Below are positions 13,428 through 26,271 of a stretch of DNA of 64,000 nt, one piece after another. The stretch is from Gossypium raimondii. Its lineage: Eukaryota; Streptophyta; Magnoliopsida; Malvales; Malvaceae. The notes beneath the pieces were generated by a model, which ran no database searches, had not been told where the DNA came from, and saw nothing but the letters and a program-made list of their open reading frames with translations. How positions within the stretch are numbered: the stretch's first letter is position 1; each line of letters opens with the position of its first letter. The stretch covers positions 4,712,001-4,776,000 of the forward strand of contig NC_068572.1 of the NCBI RefSeq assembly GCF_025698545.1. The letters are read 5' to 3'. The position numbers and the translations under genes are program-made.

Positions 13428-13536
13428 TTTTTTTTTAAATATCCATAATCCGTCTTTGACTCTTAAATAGGAGAAAAAACACGTTTCAGCGTACTTGAAA
13501 TACCAATACCAATCGAGTTAAGATCCAATCGACAAA
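13428..13536 (-). mobile_element. SINE-like element, minus (copy B counterpart)
   Basis: Counterpart of 7451-7562, with the same T-tract and CGTCTTTGACTCTTAAATAG. Confidence 0.5.
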
Positions 13537-14718
13537 TTTTTAATAAATTGGAAATGTTAAACTATGTGTTTTATACAAATAACTTCTAATAATTTAAATA
13601 CATATTGAAATTTATGATGTTCTCGCCATGGTCAAAAGAAGGATTAACGAAAGTGAAGGCTGGCGTAAGATTTAAATATCAGTTTAGATAACTTGGCTTT
13701 CATTGGAAAAAATAAAAATAAAACAAATGTCAAGTAGCATGCGATCAATTTGACTCTAATAATGACATACTTATCCATGGATGAGGTCAGATAATGATTA
13801 CAATTTTAGATTTTAAAATTAATGTAGCAATGTAATAAAATATATGTATTAATGTTTTTATAATTAAGGTGTTTTTCATGTTCATTTCATTGTCCAAGAG
13901 TACTTAAATTTAATTAAAATATTTATACTAATTAAATTTTATCATACCCAATGAAAATTTAATTAATTTTAAAATAATATTAGAAAGTAATATTTTTAAG
14001 TGAATATATTTTGATACCAATTATGTTTTCTCAAAAATATCATAGTAGTAATAGTAGAAAATTAATAAATGAATTGTTATAATAAATATAAAACAATTGT
14101 GTGATAATTTTCCTTTAATTTTGATCTCCTTACTTTTTTCTATAAAATTCATATTTAAAATCAAAATCATGATATTAGATTCTATTTACTTTTAGATTAA
14201 TCATGATTAAGTCTAACAGTCACACATCTATGTCACGAATTAATGAGGTTAAAGAACTGAAAACTCATTTAATAAACAAATTATTTTTATCATTTAATGA
14301 CGTTGTTCAAATTGTGTGGAGTCTTGGATTAAAAAAAAAGTGATGTTTGAGACCGATAGTAAGGAAGTTATTCAAGCAATTCAAGAATCTGGTAAGGAGT
14401 AATGTAAATCTTTTATGATCCATTTTATCAAAAAGATTCTCTAACGAGATTGAACTATTCACTTACTACATGTTTTTAGAGAAGACAACAAGGTAACAGA
14501 TGGTTTGGCAAAATTGACATTTTCAAGACATTTGGGCAATGTTATTACATTCATGCAACCCCGTATGAAATCCTTTAATCTCTACACGATGATATTTCTG
14601 ATATATTGTGATCTTACTTTATATTGATTAGAGTTAATTCATCTTTTGTATCAAATTTTTTTATATAATATAATTAAATGATATAACTTAAGCCACTTTT
14701 AAAAAGAATCATTTCGCC

Positions 14719-14860
14719 GATTGAGTCTTAACTCTATTGGTATAGACATTATTATCAATACAGGAAGACGCGGGTTTGAGTGCGCTAAAGCGCATTATCC
14801 TCCTATTTATAGGTTGGGGAGGGGTTACGGGTAGTTCCTAACATTGTGTCAGAAAAAACA
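14719..14860 (+). mobile_element. SINE-like element (copy B counterpart)
   Basis: Counterpart of 8791-8935: GATTGAGTCTTAACTCTATT, GGGTTTGAGTGCG, CATTATCCTCCTATTTATAG and an A-rich end. Confidence 0.55.
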
Positions 14861-15712
14861 GATATAATCAGAAACTATAAAAAAATTGTTTAGAAAATCA
14901 TCTCTTTTAAAAGCTAGCTTTCATTTATACTAAAAAGAAACTATCATTAATTGAAAAATGAATATAATTTTACTTTCTTTTCACAGGTACAACAAAAGTT
15001 GGTGAAAGTTTCTAACTCATAATAAAGTATGCCAAAAGATGTGAGTACACAGAATGGCATGGGTGGAGTCACATTCATGGTTGTGTGCTCAATTCAACCC
15101 AAAATTCTTTTTTCTTTAAATATATCTAATTAGTAAATTGAACCCATAAAAGTTCTAAAAATCATTCACTAAATTTTTTGAAAGGAACATTATTTTATTA
15201 AAACTTATTTTACATGAAAATATGGAATCTCTTTACTCACTAAAATACAATAATTCATAATCTTTTACTTTCTTTTAACATGCAATATTTAATTTTTATT
15301 GATTGAATGATTTTGAGATATTGATTTTGGAAAAGATTCATTGGGTAATATTTTTAGAGGTTAATTAATCCAAATTCTTAAAGAAATTAAGATTGATGGT
15401 ATTTATAATCTTGAATTTCTTGAATATTGATTAGAAATTTAGTATTTTTATTTAGAAATTTTATTACTAGCATGATTATTGTGAACCTTGCATTTGAAAA
15501 ATTGACATATTGCATTCTCACGACACCAAAAATTACTTAAGGGTTTCTTTTCGTGGAAAAAAATTACAATTTATATGTTGACTTGAGAAAATTTTTGTGT
15601 TTAAGAGTTAAGACTAGATTTATTTGTTCCAAATGTTTAATATAAATGAAAAATATTAAAAGAATGTCCACTAGTGAAGTAAAAGAAATACAAACCAATA
15701 TGAAAAGAAAAA

Positions 15713-16560
15713 AATATTTGAATTTTTAGAATGGTACGGTAAAAAAATTAATAGTTTTTAAAACATAATTATTGTGCCAGCTATTTTAAAATTTTTACCA
15801 AACACAATTTTTAACATTTTAGATAATTTGGTAAGAAATTAACTGTATTCTAATTATTAAATAATATGATAATTTAAAATAATTTTAGTAAAAGATCATA
15901 TATATATTTAATATAATTAATCGTCATTAATTTGAATTTATATTAAATAAGTAATTGAAATTAATAAATTTTATATACAAAATTGATTAATAAATAGAAA
16001 TCTTTCATTAATATTATCAGCAGCATTATATGGTATTTAATTTTATATTTTAATATTATTATACTAATTTATATGTGTTAATTAATTTAATGTAGATTAA
16101 TGTTTATTATATATACACATGTGTGTTAATTAAATTTATATAAATTTATTATGAGTTAATTTATTATATATATTCGGACTATCTATTTTATTCATGTTGT
16201 GTAGATTTTTTGGATTTTATTTTAATTATTTTTCTTGAATTTGTATAGCTTGGAAGTTTATTTATTTAAATTATTTATTTTTAGGGATTTGTTAGAAATA
16301 TTTAAAGGGACTTGAAAAATTATATAATTATTAGGTTTTGATTTCTCAGTATTTCATTTGAATATATTTCTAAATTTATTTACATAAATATTAATATAAA
16401 ACAAGTATTTAAAATTAATGATTGGTATCCCAAGCAAAGTGGGGTGTAAAATCTAGTTATTATAATTTTAAGATTATCTTCTATTAATTTAAAAATAGAT
16501 TATAATTTAAAATATAATTTTCTATAAATTTTTAAAAAAAATAGAAATATAAATAAATTG
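15713..16560. other. AT-rich intergenic DNA
   Basis: Continues copy B's flank. Very AT-rich, with no ORF or repeat structure that I can name. Confidence 0.5.
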
Positions 16561-16679
16561 TGTTGTCATGTGTAGATAGGATATATGACCAAACTTCACC
16601 AGCAATCATATAGAAACTGAAAGCATAGTAGTAGAAAACCTACAAGATAACTAAGAAGAAGCCTAACTATTACATAAAG

Positions 16680-17160
16680 AACATGTCGTTGTCTTCTCAA
16701 TTCCCATATCTTCTGATGGCATTGACTGTACGTAAGAAGCCTTTTGAGATACCAAATGTCACTGGCAAGAGGATACCATCTCCAATGGAGTGTGAATTGT
16801 GAGGTCTTTAACAGCTTTTGTACGACTTTGCTCTTTGCTCCAAACTACGTACATGAGTTTATATTGTGATTCAAAGCTTGGCCCGATGCTTCTCTCAGGG
16901 CCTAAAGGGCCGGCTAATATAACATCATCCATTCAAGTCAAATTGGATGTCCTTGTGTTGAGTCGAGAACCATCCCCTTGTGTGTACTTTCTTCCATTGA
17001 ATGATAACGTTAACGACATGTGAAGGGCAACGTGTGTGTATCCATGATGCTCACCCGTAGAGCTTGTGAAAAGCAGAATTTTTCTGCAAACATGATTACA
17101 GTTGTGGAGCTTGAATGATGACCTTGCTACGTGCCTTCCAAATGCACCTTAATGTTATAG
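16680..17160. pseudogene. Possible unidentified gene fragment
   Basis: This ~480 bp island has balanced base composition within AT-rich DNA, which suggests former coding sequence. Plus-strand frame 16799-17023 is open for 74 residues. On the minus strand a stretch reads FESQYKLMYVVWSKEQS and continues toward IHTPLEM, with several stops before and after. I recognise neither strand as a family member. It precedes the partial RSH1 copy but is not part of it. Confidence 0.3.
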
Positions 17161-17482
17161 TCAAACTTTTGAGCCTTTCCAACTTCAACCTCTCTTAAAA
17201 ACCCAACATAGTTCATCAAATAAAGCCAAATTATAATTGTGAATGTCACAAGACATATAATTAAGAGGGCATGTTGCTTTCATGGAGGAATTATATATCT
17301 AGTGTTCAAAATATAAATCACATAAATACATTTAGGCAGTGTTTGAAAAGTCACCTAGTAATTGAATTTAAGAGTAATTATTTGTAATTATACAATAATA
17401 ATATGGTTGGGTAACTATTGTAATTGGCGAGTCCTATCGAATTAGGTGTAATTAGACCCCAATTATACTTTTCAATTCTTGG

Positions 17483-19281
17483 GAAACAAGTTAACTAAAG
17501 GACTGCAAGTCAACAGTCTCATTGGATCCGTAGCTAATTTCATAGCAAAATATGTGCCTACTTTAGTCATTCAAATTTCTAAGTCACTAGCATCAATATG
17601 CCACCAAATATGTGTAAAATAACCAGAACACAATTGCCAAAGGATTTACCTCTTCTGTCTATACAAACGACAGAAAATCACTGGATAGGATGTCCTTCAA
17701 GATTGTGCCACGAGGCGATTTTACTGGCTTGCCAACTTTCCAAACCGGGCAAGACCTCCTTTTGAGGTGGATCGTTTGCAGGTATCATTTTTGCGGCACT
17801 ATTGCCCAGTGAAAACAAGTAGCCATTGGCCTTTGAACCCACATCCTGTACTTGTTTGTTATGTTTCCCATTGACCTTAGGGACCCAAATACTTCCATTT
17901 TTTGCCGTCAAGGCATCTTCAGAACTTCTTCCTGGGGTTGAAAAATCCACAATGTTCCTCAGGATCTTCTCCCATAGAGATCTGTTCTGTCTGGAACTAT
18001 ACGAAAGGTCTTCCATTTCACTATCCTCTTCAGTATAAGCAATGAAGTCGTTTATCCGTTGTTATTTCCACAGCAGATGGTGCAGCTTGCTCCCTCAAGA
18101 ACTAATTATTAGTAATTTAGACAGTCAGAGACTCAATGATTAAAGAATAAAATATATATATATATATATATATATATAATTCACAGTTTCATACTCCATG
18201 TAATTCAACCCATGTTAATGATTTTGCGCCTGGCACTACGTGTTTTAGCAAGTTGCAACCACTGTTTATGCCTTTAAAAAGCTGATTTGCTTGAGAGTGC
18301 CTGGAACAAGAGGCAAAGATGTACATTACAAAGGAACCAGGGCTATTCCTTGTGCACAAATAGTAAATATCTCTTCAATATTAGGTCTAATGACCTATAA
18401 CGCTACTCCGAATTCGGTGTTTCTAACTGCTAGTTTCGAATTTTTGAAAGAAAAGAAACACAAATATAGATACACATATATTTATCTATTTATCATCGAG
18501 CATATGAAATACGAGTTGTCCCACAATTTAAATATTATCATAGAAGCATGTTCTACTATAAGCTGAGTAAAATGGACATTGAACCACGGTCAATAAATAC
18601 CAACGTTATAGGTGATAATCTCCTCAACTTCTGCATTGGCAAGCACATGCGTGGGGGAAACAAGATTACCATTGACCTGCAACGAGAAAGTCAAGCATTA
18701 AATTGGTGGCATTTGTTGTAGGCTGACACTAGAATTGGAAATTAGCAACATGCAATACAAAAGTACCTTCGCCGCCACCATTTTGTTTCCAATGTCGGTG
18801 TGTATCATGTAGGCATAATCAATAGCAGTAGCCCCTCTAGGCAAATTTTTAATCTTCCCATCGCAAGAAATATTTATCCGAGCAGTAGTTCCCACAAAAT
18901 TATGGTAATATTTTAGCAGAAATAAAATCCCAAAGTATGGTTTACGAATTATCATACCTCTCCCCGTGGGGTAAAGACGAAGATACGACTGCATAAGAGA
19001 TCTCTGGTACAAATTCTCTAGAGCTCATGTTGCCAACCAACTCCTCTTGCCATTCTCTAATTGCATTGAGCCAACCAAGCTGGAGAAAAGAAAAAGCTTC
19101 ATCCATAAAATTAGCATTCCTGTCAGGGGCTTTAAAAGGTCTGAAGGAATTCCTTTAAAGACTACTCTTAATGACAACTTGTCAAGGAAACTAGGTATAC
19201 CCTGAGTGCCATGTTTGCATTGTTAAGGCAAACTAGTTTCCCCCTTCAATTTCTACCATTTGGCACAGCATGCCCAACTAG
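17483..19281 (-). pseudogene. Partial RSH1 copy (exons 21 to 16), broken
   Basis: Matches 32717-34630 of the intact RSH1 in the same orientation, introns included, so it is a DNA-level duplication and not a retrocopy. It starts inside RSH1 intron 21 and ends inside exon 16 (shared ...GCATGCCCAACTAG). It lacks the HD and most of the synthetase region and the C-terminal ACT exons. Damage relative to the intact gene: TGG to TGA after HPIQ (near 17678), a few-base deletion near 18052 (TTTATCCGTTG versus TTTACTCTATCTGTTG), a 10 bp deletion at about 19011 in exon 17, and a ~130 bp deletion in an intron near 18361. It has no upstream exons, so it is not expected to make an RSH enzyme. Confidence 0.92.
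18145..18178. repeat. TA microsatellite
   Basis: A run of about 15 TA units inside an intron of the RSH1 pseudogene. The intact gene has only a short AT stretch at the matching place. Confidence 0.8.
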
Positions 19282-20449
19282 AAATTGTTTTTAAAACAAT
19301 TTAAGAAGGATATTTTCAGATTATCAAAATCACCTTCTTCCATATATTATGGATTATCTTAAATCTACATATGATTCAAGTTATGAAATATACAATATAC
19401 TAGTACAATCCAACCTTATTTTTTTATGATATACTAAGTTAATCTTGTTAATTTGAAAAGTCTTTTTTTTAGAACAATAAATGTCTTATCAACCATATTT
19501 TAAAATAGTGTTGGATCCTAAGAGAAATGTTCTTTTTTGGGGGTTGAGGGGTGAGGGAGCTAGTAAAATTTTTAAAAATCTTAAGAGTTTAATGAGATTC
19601 TTTTAAAAAAATTTGAAGGTCTAATTAAAATTTGTGAGACTAATGAGAATTTTTAAAATTTTGAGATGGGATAATTAATTTTTTTTTAAATTTCAAGAAA
19701 AAAATAAAAATTCCCCAAATTATTTTTGGGGGAATGCCCTTATAACGGGCCCCTGTTTTGATGCCTTAAATGTTTCAAATTGGAGAAGTTCGCAAGCTGC
19801 CTATAATGCTTATGTCTAACACAATTCTCTCAAATAGTAATCGTACCTCATGATATGTTGCAAGAAAACATTTTGTATTTACAAAGTTAGCATTTATATT
19901 ATAATATTCTAGTTTATAGTTCAAATTTTTTAATTGTAAAAAATTTATATAAATTTAATTTGAAGAAACACTTGTGCCATGTTATGTCCCTTTTTATAAT
20001 ACATAAATTGAGTAAAAAGTAATATAAATTTTATAAAATATAACCTTTTTAAAAATTGTTTTAAAATTTGTCTAATAAATTTCTTAACATTTCTTATAAA
20101 TAATATTTTTTCCGTAACTTTAGAAAGTTAATTTTATAAATAACCTTTTATGAATACATATATTGTTTTTACAATATATAGTATGAAAAATAAATTATAA
20201 GTTATGTACATATTTCTTGGACATATTTTTATAAATTAATATATTATAATACGTCTATAATATGTAAATTTTTTTATAATAAAATTTTTCACCATAACTT
20301 AGAAATTTTATAGGATTTAATAATATAATTTTTGTTATAACTTTTAAAATACAAAAATCATTTTATAATATATATTTTTAGGACTTATAATATAATAATT
20401 TTTTTCATAATCATCTCAAATACTCATACGTGTTTATGCTTGGCTTAAA
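19282..20449. other. AT-rich intergenic DNA
   Basis: Nothing recognisable. G-runs occur at 19537-19560 (GGGGGTTGAGGGGTGAGGG) and a short GC stretch at 19727-19752. Confidence 0.5.
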
Positions 20450-21500
20450 GATGTAAAAACCCTTAAACTTTTTTAGAAAAACAATTAAGCCATCGTCTTT
20501 TTTTTTGGCACTCAATTGGATACTTGAATTACCAAAATGCATTAAAAAAACCCTTTAACAGTTGATTGTTAAAATTAGCTGCTTTAATTTTTTTCAATTA
20601 AAGTCATCACGTATGACAACCACGACATGACATGTGTAAAAAATAAATAAAAGTTATTAAATTTTAATAAAAATATTTAAATTTTATTAAAAATTAGAAA
20701 AAAATTATAAAAATCATAAAAATTGTAATTTTTTTATAAAATATAGAAATTATTTTTATAAAATTTTATGAAGTCGTAAGAAAATTATAAAAAATGTAAA
20801 GAAATATAAAATTCACAAAAAAATTATAAAAATTATTATGTCTCCAATACTCTCAAGTCTATCATAATCAACCCAATGTTTTCTTGGTTTTATTTACCTT
20901 TCTCCTCCTACTTACCTTCAATATTTTCTTGCTGGCTTTGTTTATCAAACCAATTTTTATCCAAACTTTGAAAATATTAAAAAAAGTGGGCGTCCTTGCA
21001 GCTATTGTTGCATTTTGTCACGTCATAGCATGCACCTTTTTTCTATAATTTTTTTGTACACTTTTAACATTTTCCTATAACTTTTATTGATTTTTATTTT
21101 TTATTATTTTTCGTCACATGTCACTCTGTGTTGCAACACGTGATGACTTTAACTAAAAAAAATGGGGGTCATTAACTTTAATGGTCAACGATTAAAGTTA
21201 ACGGTTAAAAAGTCTTTTTGATGTATTTTATTTTTTTACAATTTTTATAAAATTTTACAATTTTTTATAATTTTTGTACGATTTTTATTTTTACTAATTT
21301 TATTTAATTAATAATTTTATTGATTTTATTTTTTATAATTTTTTTGTCACATATCATGCCAAAAAAAGTAAGGGTCGTTAACTTTAACTGTCAATTTTGC
21401 TTTAGTGTTTTTTTTTCTCCATGAATTTCTAAACTGTCTTTTTCTAATCAAAGGGATTTCGGAGTATAACTCTAAAAGTTTGTATGATTTAATTGCTCTG
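20450..21500. repeat. Large fold-back element (~1.05 kb)
   Basis: The arms are imperfect inverted copies. The left arm reads AAACTTTTTTAGAAAAACAA and AAAGTCATCACGTATGACA. The right arm, reverse complemented, reads CAAACTTTTAGAGTTATACT and AAAGTCATCACGTGTTGCA. The right side holds two nested versions of the GTTAACTTTAA / TGTCAC segment (about 21110-21230 and 21340-21400). No ORF. Probably a non-autonomous DNA transposon. Confidence 0.6.
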
Positions 21501-22640
21501 CATCTATTCTTTGTTCTTTAGCATTTGCATGTGTTCTATTTTAATTACAAACATTCAAATTTGTTGAATATTGGTACCGTATTCAATTTCTTAGAACCTA
21601 GTGACAAATAACATGATTGTGTATATGCTGCATATGCAATACATGTTATGTGGATATTTGATTTAATCTAAATGAGCCCCACTGGTGTGTGTTTGCTGGT
21701 TAGAATTAGGGTTCTTTCATTCTTAATACTACTGGTAAGCTGAACCCTAAGTGTTAAATTATGGGGTTGTTTATTGATAAGGAGAATAATTTCAACGAGC
21801 TTTCCTCTTGATTATCGAAAGGTATTGAGAGATTGGTTGCTAGGTGTGACATTGGTAACTATAACTAATTTATTAACAACACCGAAATTATATTTTATTG
21901 CTGTAAATTTTTGTTTTCAAAAAACGGTTTCGACATATATATTATCGCTTTTACAATTATATAAAAAATTATATTAATATATAAATTAAAATTTTATCCC
22001 TTCAATATATAAAGTAAAATATATGTACCAAAATACTAGTATTTCAATTTCAATTTTTTTTCTGTGTAACCAAATTTTTAGTATTAAATTAAAGATGATA
22101 TTTTAATTAATAAATACAATTAACTTTTACATAGCACAAAAAGAAACTAGTTAATATATATAGCTTTGTAGGTGTGGAATTTATTATTGTTACCTTCTAT
22201 AATAGTTGCATCTATAAAGTACATAGTATGCTTTTATCAAATTAATTCTCTATAATAATGTGTTGTCTCACATTTTAACACAACTAATTCTATTTTTAAG
22301 TGAAAAATAAATAAATTTTACTTAAGATATTATTTCAATAAAATGTTTAAATTTTATATAAAATATATTAATCAAAATGGTTTTAATAAATGGAGTTACA
22401 TTAGTAAATTTTATTAAAGATACAATTTGAATCTCGAAATTAATATTTTATTAATATATTATAGTTTTTAATTTAAATTCTTTTAAAAAATTAAATATAA
22501 TTTAAATATTAAATGTTGTTATAAGTGTATAACAATAACTTATCTATAACATCCAATATTTTGACAGAAAATGGAGTAATTATATAAAAGTTGAATATAA
22601 CTTAATTTTTGTGATGATTACTTTATTGGACTGAAAAAAT
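21501..22640. other. AT-rich flank of the RLP pseudogene
   Basis: No supported gene. A 67-residue open frame at 21774-21977 is low complexity and unrecognised. Confidence 0.45.
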
Positions 22641-24861
22641 ATATTGTATCGATTTGGATAGTATTGAATAATCTGACAAAGCTAAAGGAGTTGGATTTGA
22701 GTTACAATAAAATTGATATGTTTTACTTTATCATATACATACCAATATCTCATTTAATATTCCATTAGAAATAAATTTGCTTATCCAAATGCTTTGTAGA
22801 TGGTGAGAGGCCACGTAATTTGACCAATTTAGAAGAGCTTAATTTGCATTCCAACTCCTTCACAAGCAGTTTATTGGCACAGCTTAGTGGGTTTTCCAAT
22901 CTAAAGTCATTGAGGATAGGGAATAACTAGCTTAAAGGATCAATAAATATTAAAGGTGAAATTACTTAATATATTGTATCTTCCTTTAAACGAAACAAAT
23001 TAATTGTTGAGTTATTACATTTATTCTTTGTGATTTAATTTTAAATTTTATTTGTCGATCTTCACAGAATTATTAGATTCTTTGAGCAACTTAGAGGAGC
23101 TAGACATAATCGGAAAAAAGGTGAAGGAATTTGTGCCCATAAAGAATAAAGGTATATGTATCAACTAAGGAAAGATATCTAGTGAACTGATGCCAACCAC
23201 TAATTTGACTATCAGAAAATGGAAGTTTGGGAAGGCTAAAGATAGCTACATTCGACTATGTGTTCACCGGTGGAACTACTTCTCTAATACAACTTTTAGA
23301 GACATTCTCATCTGTTAAGACCTTATATTTGAGAGGCAATTACTTCAATGACACATTTTCTACTCAAGGTATAATATGTATGTATGTGAATATATAATTT
23401 TATAATTTGATTCCATTTAAAAATATTATTTACTTAACATCAGTCATTTAAATAACTCTTATACACTTGTAAAGATCAATTGCATGTGTCGAGCAAAATA
23501 GAGGAATTAGTGTTGGATTCGTCATCTCTTAACAACAACATTCTTCAAAGCATTGGTGTATTGGCTTCTCTTAAAATTTTGTCTTTGAGTGGTTGTGAGC
23601 TGTCTGGGACATTACCTACGCAAGGTAAATTAATAATTATGACATAATTATTTAGACAATCTCTTGATTAATTTTTTTTTATCCTCCTAGAATATTTAAA
23701 TAATTTGTACAAATGTATTTTACAAGATGGTGCGATTTACGGAAATTTGAGGTGTTGGATCTTAGTGAAAATGCTCTTGAAGGAACACTCCCTTCATGTT
23801 TGGCTAACTTGTCATCACTTCATTATTTGGATATTTCCAGTAATCAATTCGTCGAGAAAGGTGCCTCCACTGCTTTAGCCAATCTCACTTTGCTTAGATT
23901 CATTTTTCTTTCATGAAACCTATTCGAAGTTCCATCCACTTTCATATCATTTGCCAACCACTCACACCTCAAAGTCCTCTACGGCAGTAAAAACAAGTTA
24001 GTCAAAGAGCCTACCATTCCAACATGGGTCCCAAAGTTCCAACTAAAAGCCTTCCATTTGTCGAATTGCAAAACAAAGGAACTCCACACTGAAATTCCAA
24101 AATTCCTCTATTACCAAAATGACCTGAGTGTGGTTGATCTTTCATATAATAACTTTGGAGGGAAGATTCCTTTTTGGTTGTTAGAGAACAATACAAGAAT
24201 GGAAGCATTTTTAATGAAGGGTAACTCTTTTATGGCCCATCTCATCTCAGTCCAAACACGTCAGTTGTTGGTATATCTGACAACAAAATACAAGGTCCAA
24301 TTCCAGCAAACATTTGTTCAATCTTTCCACAACTATTTAGGTTAAACCTATTAGGAAATTTCCTTCAAGGTAATATTCCTCCTTGTTTGGGTAGTCTGAA
24401 TACTACACATTTATTATTAGATCTATCACATAATCAACTATCAGGAGGAATACCAGAAATGTTAGCTCAAAGTGACTCGTTGAGGTTTCTTAGGCTATCA
24501 AATAATCATCTAAGTGGGAAAATAACCCCAACTATCTGTCGAAACCATTTTAAAAAAAAAAAAACAAAAATTTGGTTGTCGACCTAAAAATGAAAATTGG
24601 GAGTCGCCACCGATCTTTTATTGAGGTGTGATCGGTTCACCATTAAAAATGATTTCGGTCTGCGAATTTTGAGAAAACAAGTTCGGGAGTCGGTTACGCA
24701 CGAGGAAGGGTTAGCACCCTCATAACGCCCAAAATTGGTACCAAATTGATTGTTTAATGTCTTAGGGTCGAAATTTTGAAAAGATTTTAAAATACGATCC
24801 TTTGGAGTTTAAATTTGAATAAACCAAATTGAATGATAAGACACATTCATTTTGAAGAAAT

Positions 24862-25219
24862 AAATTGTCACACTCAGTGAGTTAATGCAACAATTCAATC
24901 ATCAAAATTAAGTATGTCTTTTTAATTTTCAAAATTTGAAATTCATGCATTTTGAGAAGGTTGTTCGATCATTTAAGTCAAACGAGAAATCAGAATCCAG
25001 TAAGTTAGGTTTTGATTTCTCAAAGTTCTTAAACATCAAACATTGCCTTTATTTTAAAATTAGGATAACAGAATGTCACATCCGGTAAGTTAGGATCCGA
25101 CATTTTGAAATCCTAAATGCTTAGTTTTAAAACTGTATGGTTTTAATTAAAAAACATATAGCTATCTAAATTCATCGAGAAAAATTGGAACCCAATAAGT
25201 TAGGGCACAATTCTCTCGA
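24862..25219. repeat. Four spaced hairpins with a shared loop
   Basis: Hairpins at 24862-24896, 24984-25021, 25071-25106 and 25175-25219. Each has 8-15 bp imperfect arms around the core (A/G)(G/A)T(A/G)AGTTA, e.g. GAGAAATCAGAATCC with GGTTTTGATTTCTC. Arm sequences differ between units while the loop is kept. Confidence 0.75.
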
Positions 25220-26271
25220 GAATTATAAATGCTAAATTTTTTTTATTGTGAAATAGAATGATTGTTGTGCTTTAATAAAATACAATTTTTACAAATGAAA
25301 GATGATTGAATAGCAATACATAAGGTGAAAGACACAATTCGCAATCTAAATACGAATTGAGGAATAATAAACAAAGGATGAATTCAAGCAAAATGGCTAC
25401 AACAATTTTTATCATATTAGGCAAATATTAATCCTAATTGTCAAATATCAAATGAATTAAATATAACAACGTTTATTAATAACCACATTTTAAGCTAAAA
25501 TATTTACACACAAACTTAAAATGGACTTGAAACAAAAATAAAACAACATTGAATAATTGTATTTAAAATGAATTTGAAACAAGTCATATACCTTTATCAA
25601 TTTAACATAGATAGTATATATATATAAAAAAATGAGGTAGTTATATACAAAAGTGAATTTTAGAAGAAGTAAATTACATATAAATAAAATCCATTTAAAG
25701 TACATGTGCTAAACATGTTAAAAACACTTGAAATTAATAATAATATCTAATATCAAAACATTAACTTATTTTTAAAAAAATTAATAATTTATGGGTACAA
25801 GAATAATAGCCTTATATATAAAAATATATTATCACATAAATATTTGATATAAAAATATTCAAAAGGTAAATTTTATTAAAATATATATAAAGATTTTATC
25901 CAATCTTCATAAAATATATGTATATTAATAAATGATGAATTAAATAATAATATATCAAAAATTTTAAAAGGTATAAGGGATAAAAGACTAATGTATGATA
26001 AATTTAAATTACATTAATAACAATTTAAATAATAATATATTGTATTTTAAAAATTGTATTAATAATAAGTTTAAAAAATGTCAAACTTAAAGATTAAAAT
26101 AATGTTGGAAATAACTATATCAAAATAATAATGAAATATATTTAACCATAAATAAATAAAGATTAAATTAGAACTAGAATTAAAAACGAACTAAATTATT
26201 AATCTAGTTAAATCTAAGGGACCAAAACGGAAATTAAACGCAAAAGTCCGGGCATTCAAGTCCAAACAATG

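Larger units (their letters stand above)
13181..15712. repeat. Duplicated block, copy B (2.53 kb)
   Basis: Second copy of 7210-9831. The left junction is inside the truncated LTR. The right side runs on into single-copy AT-rich DNA, so it keeps the site that is filled by the LTR after copy A. No gene supported. Confidence 0.9.

Noticed and set aside
7210..15712. Idea that copies A and B are the two LTRs of one retrotransposon
   Set aside because: Neither block starts TG nor ends CA. They contain SINE copies, and the DNA between them is itself a truncated LTR with no PBS, PPT or pol.
17483..19281. A second functional RSH gene
   Set aside because: Truncated at both ends, with a nonsense codon and frame-breaking deletions.
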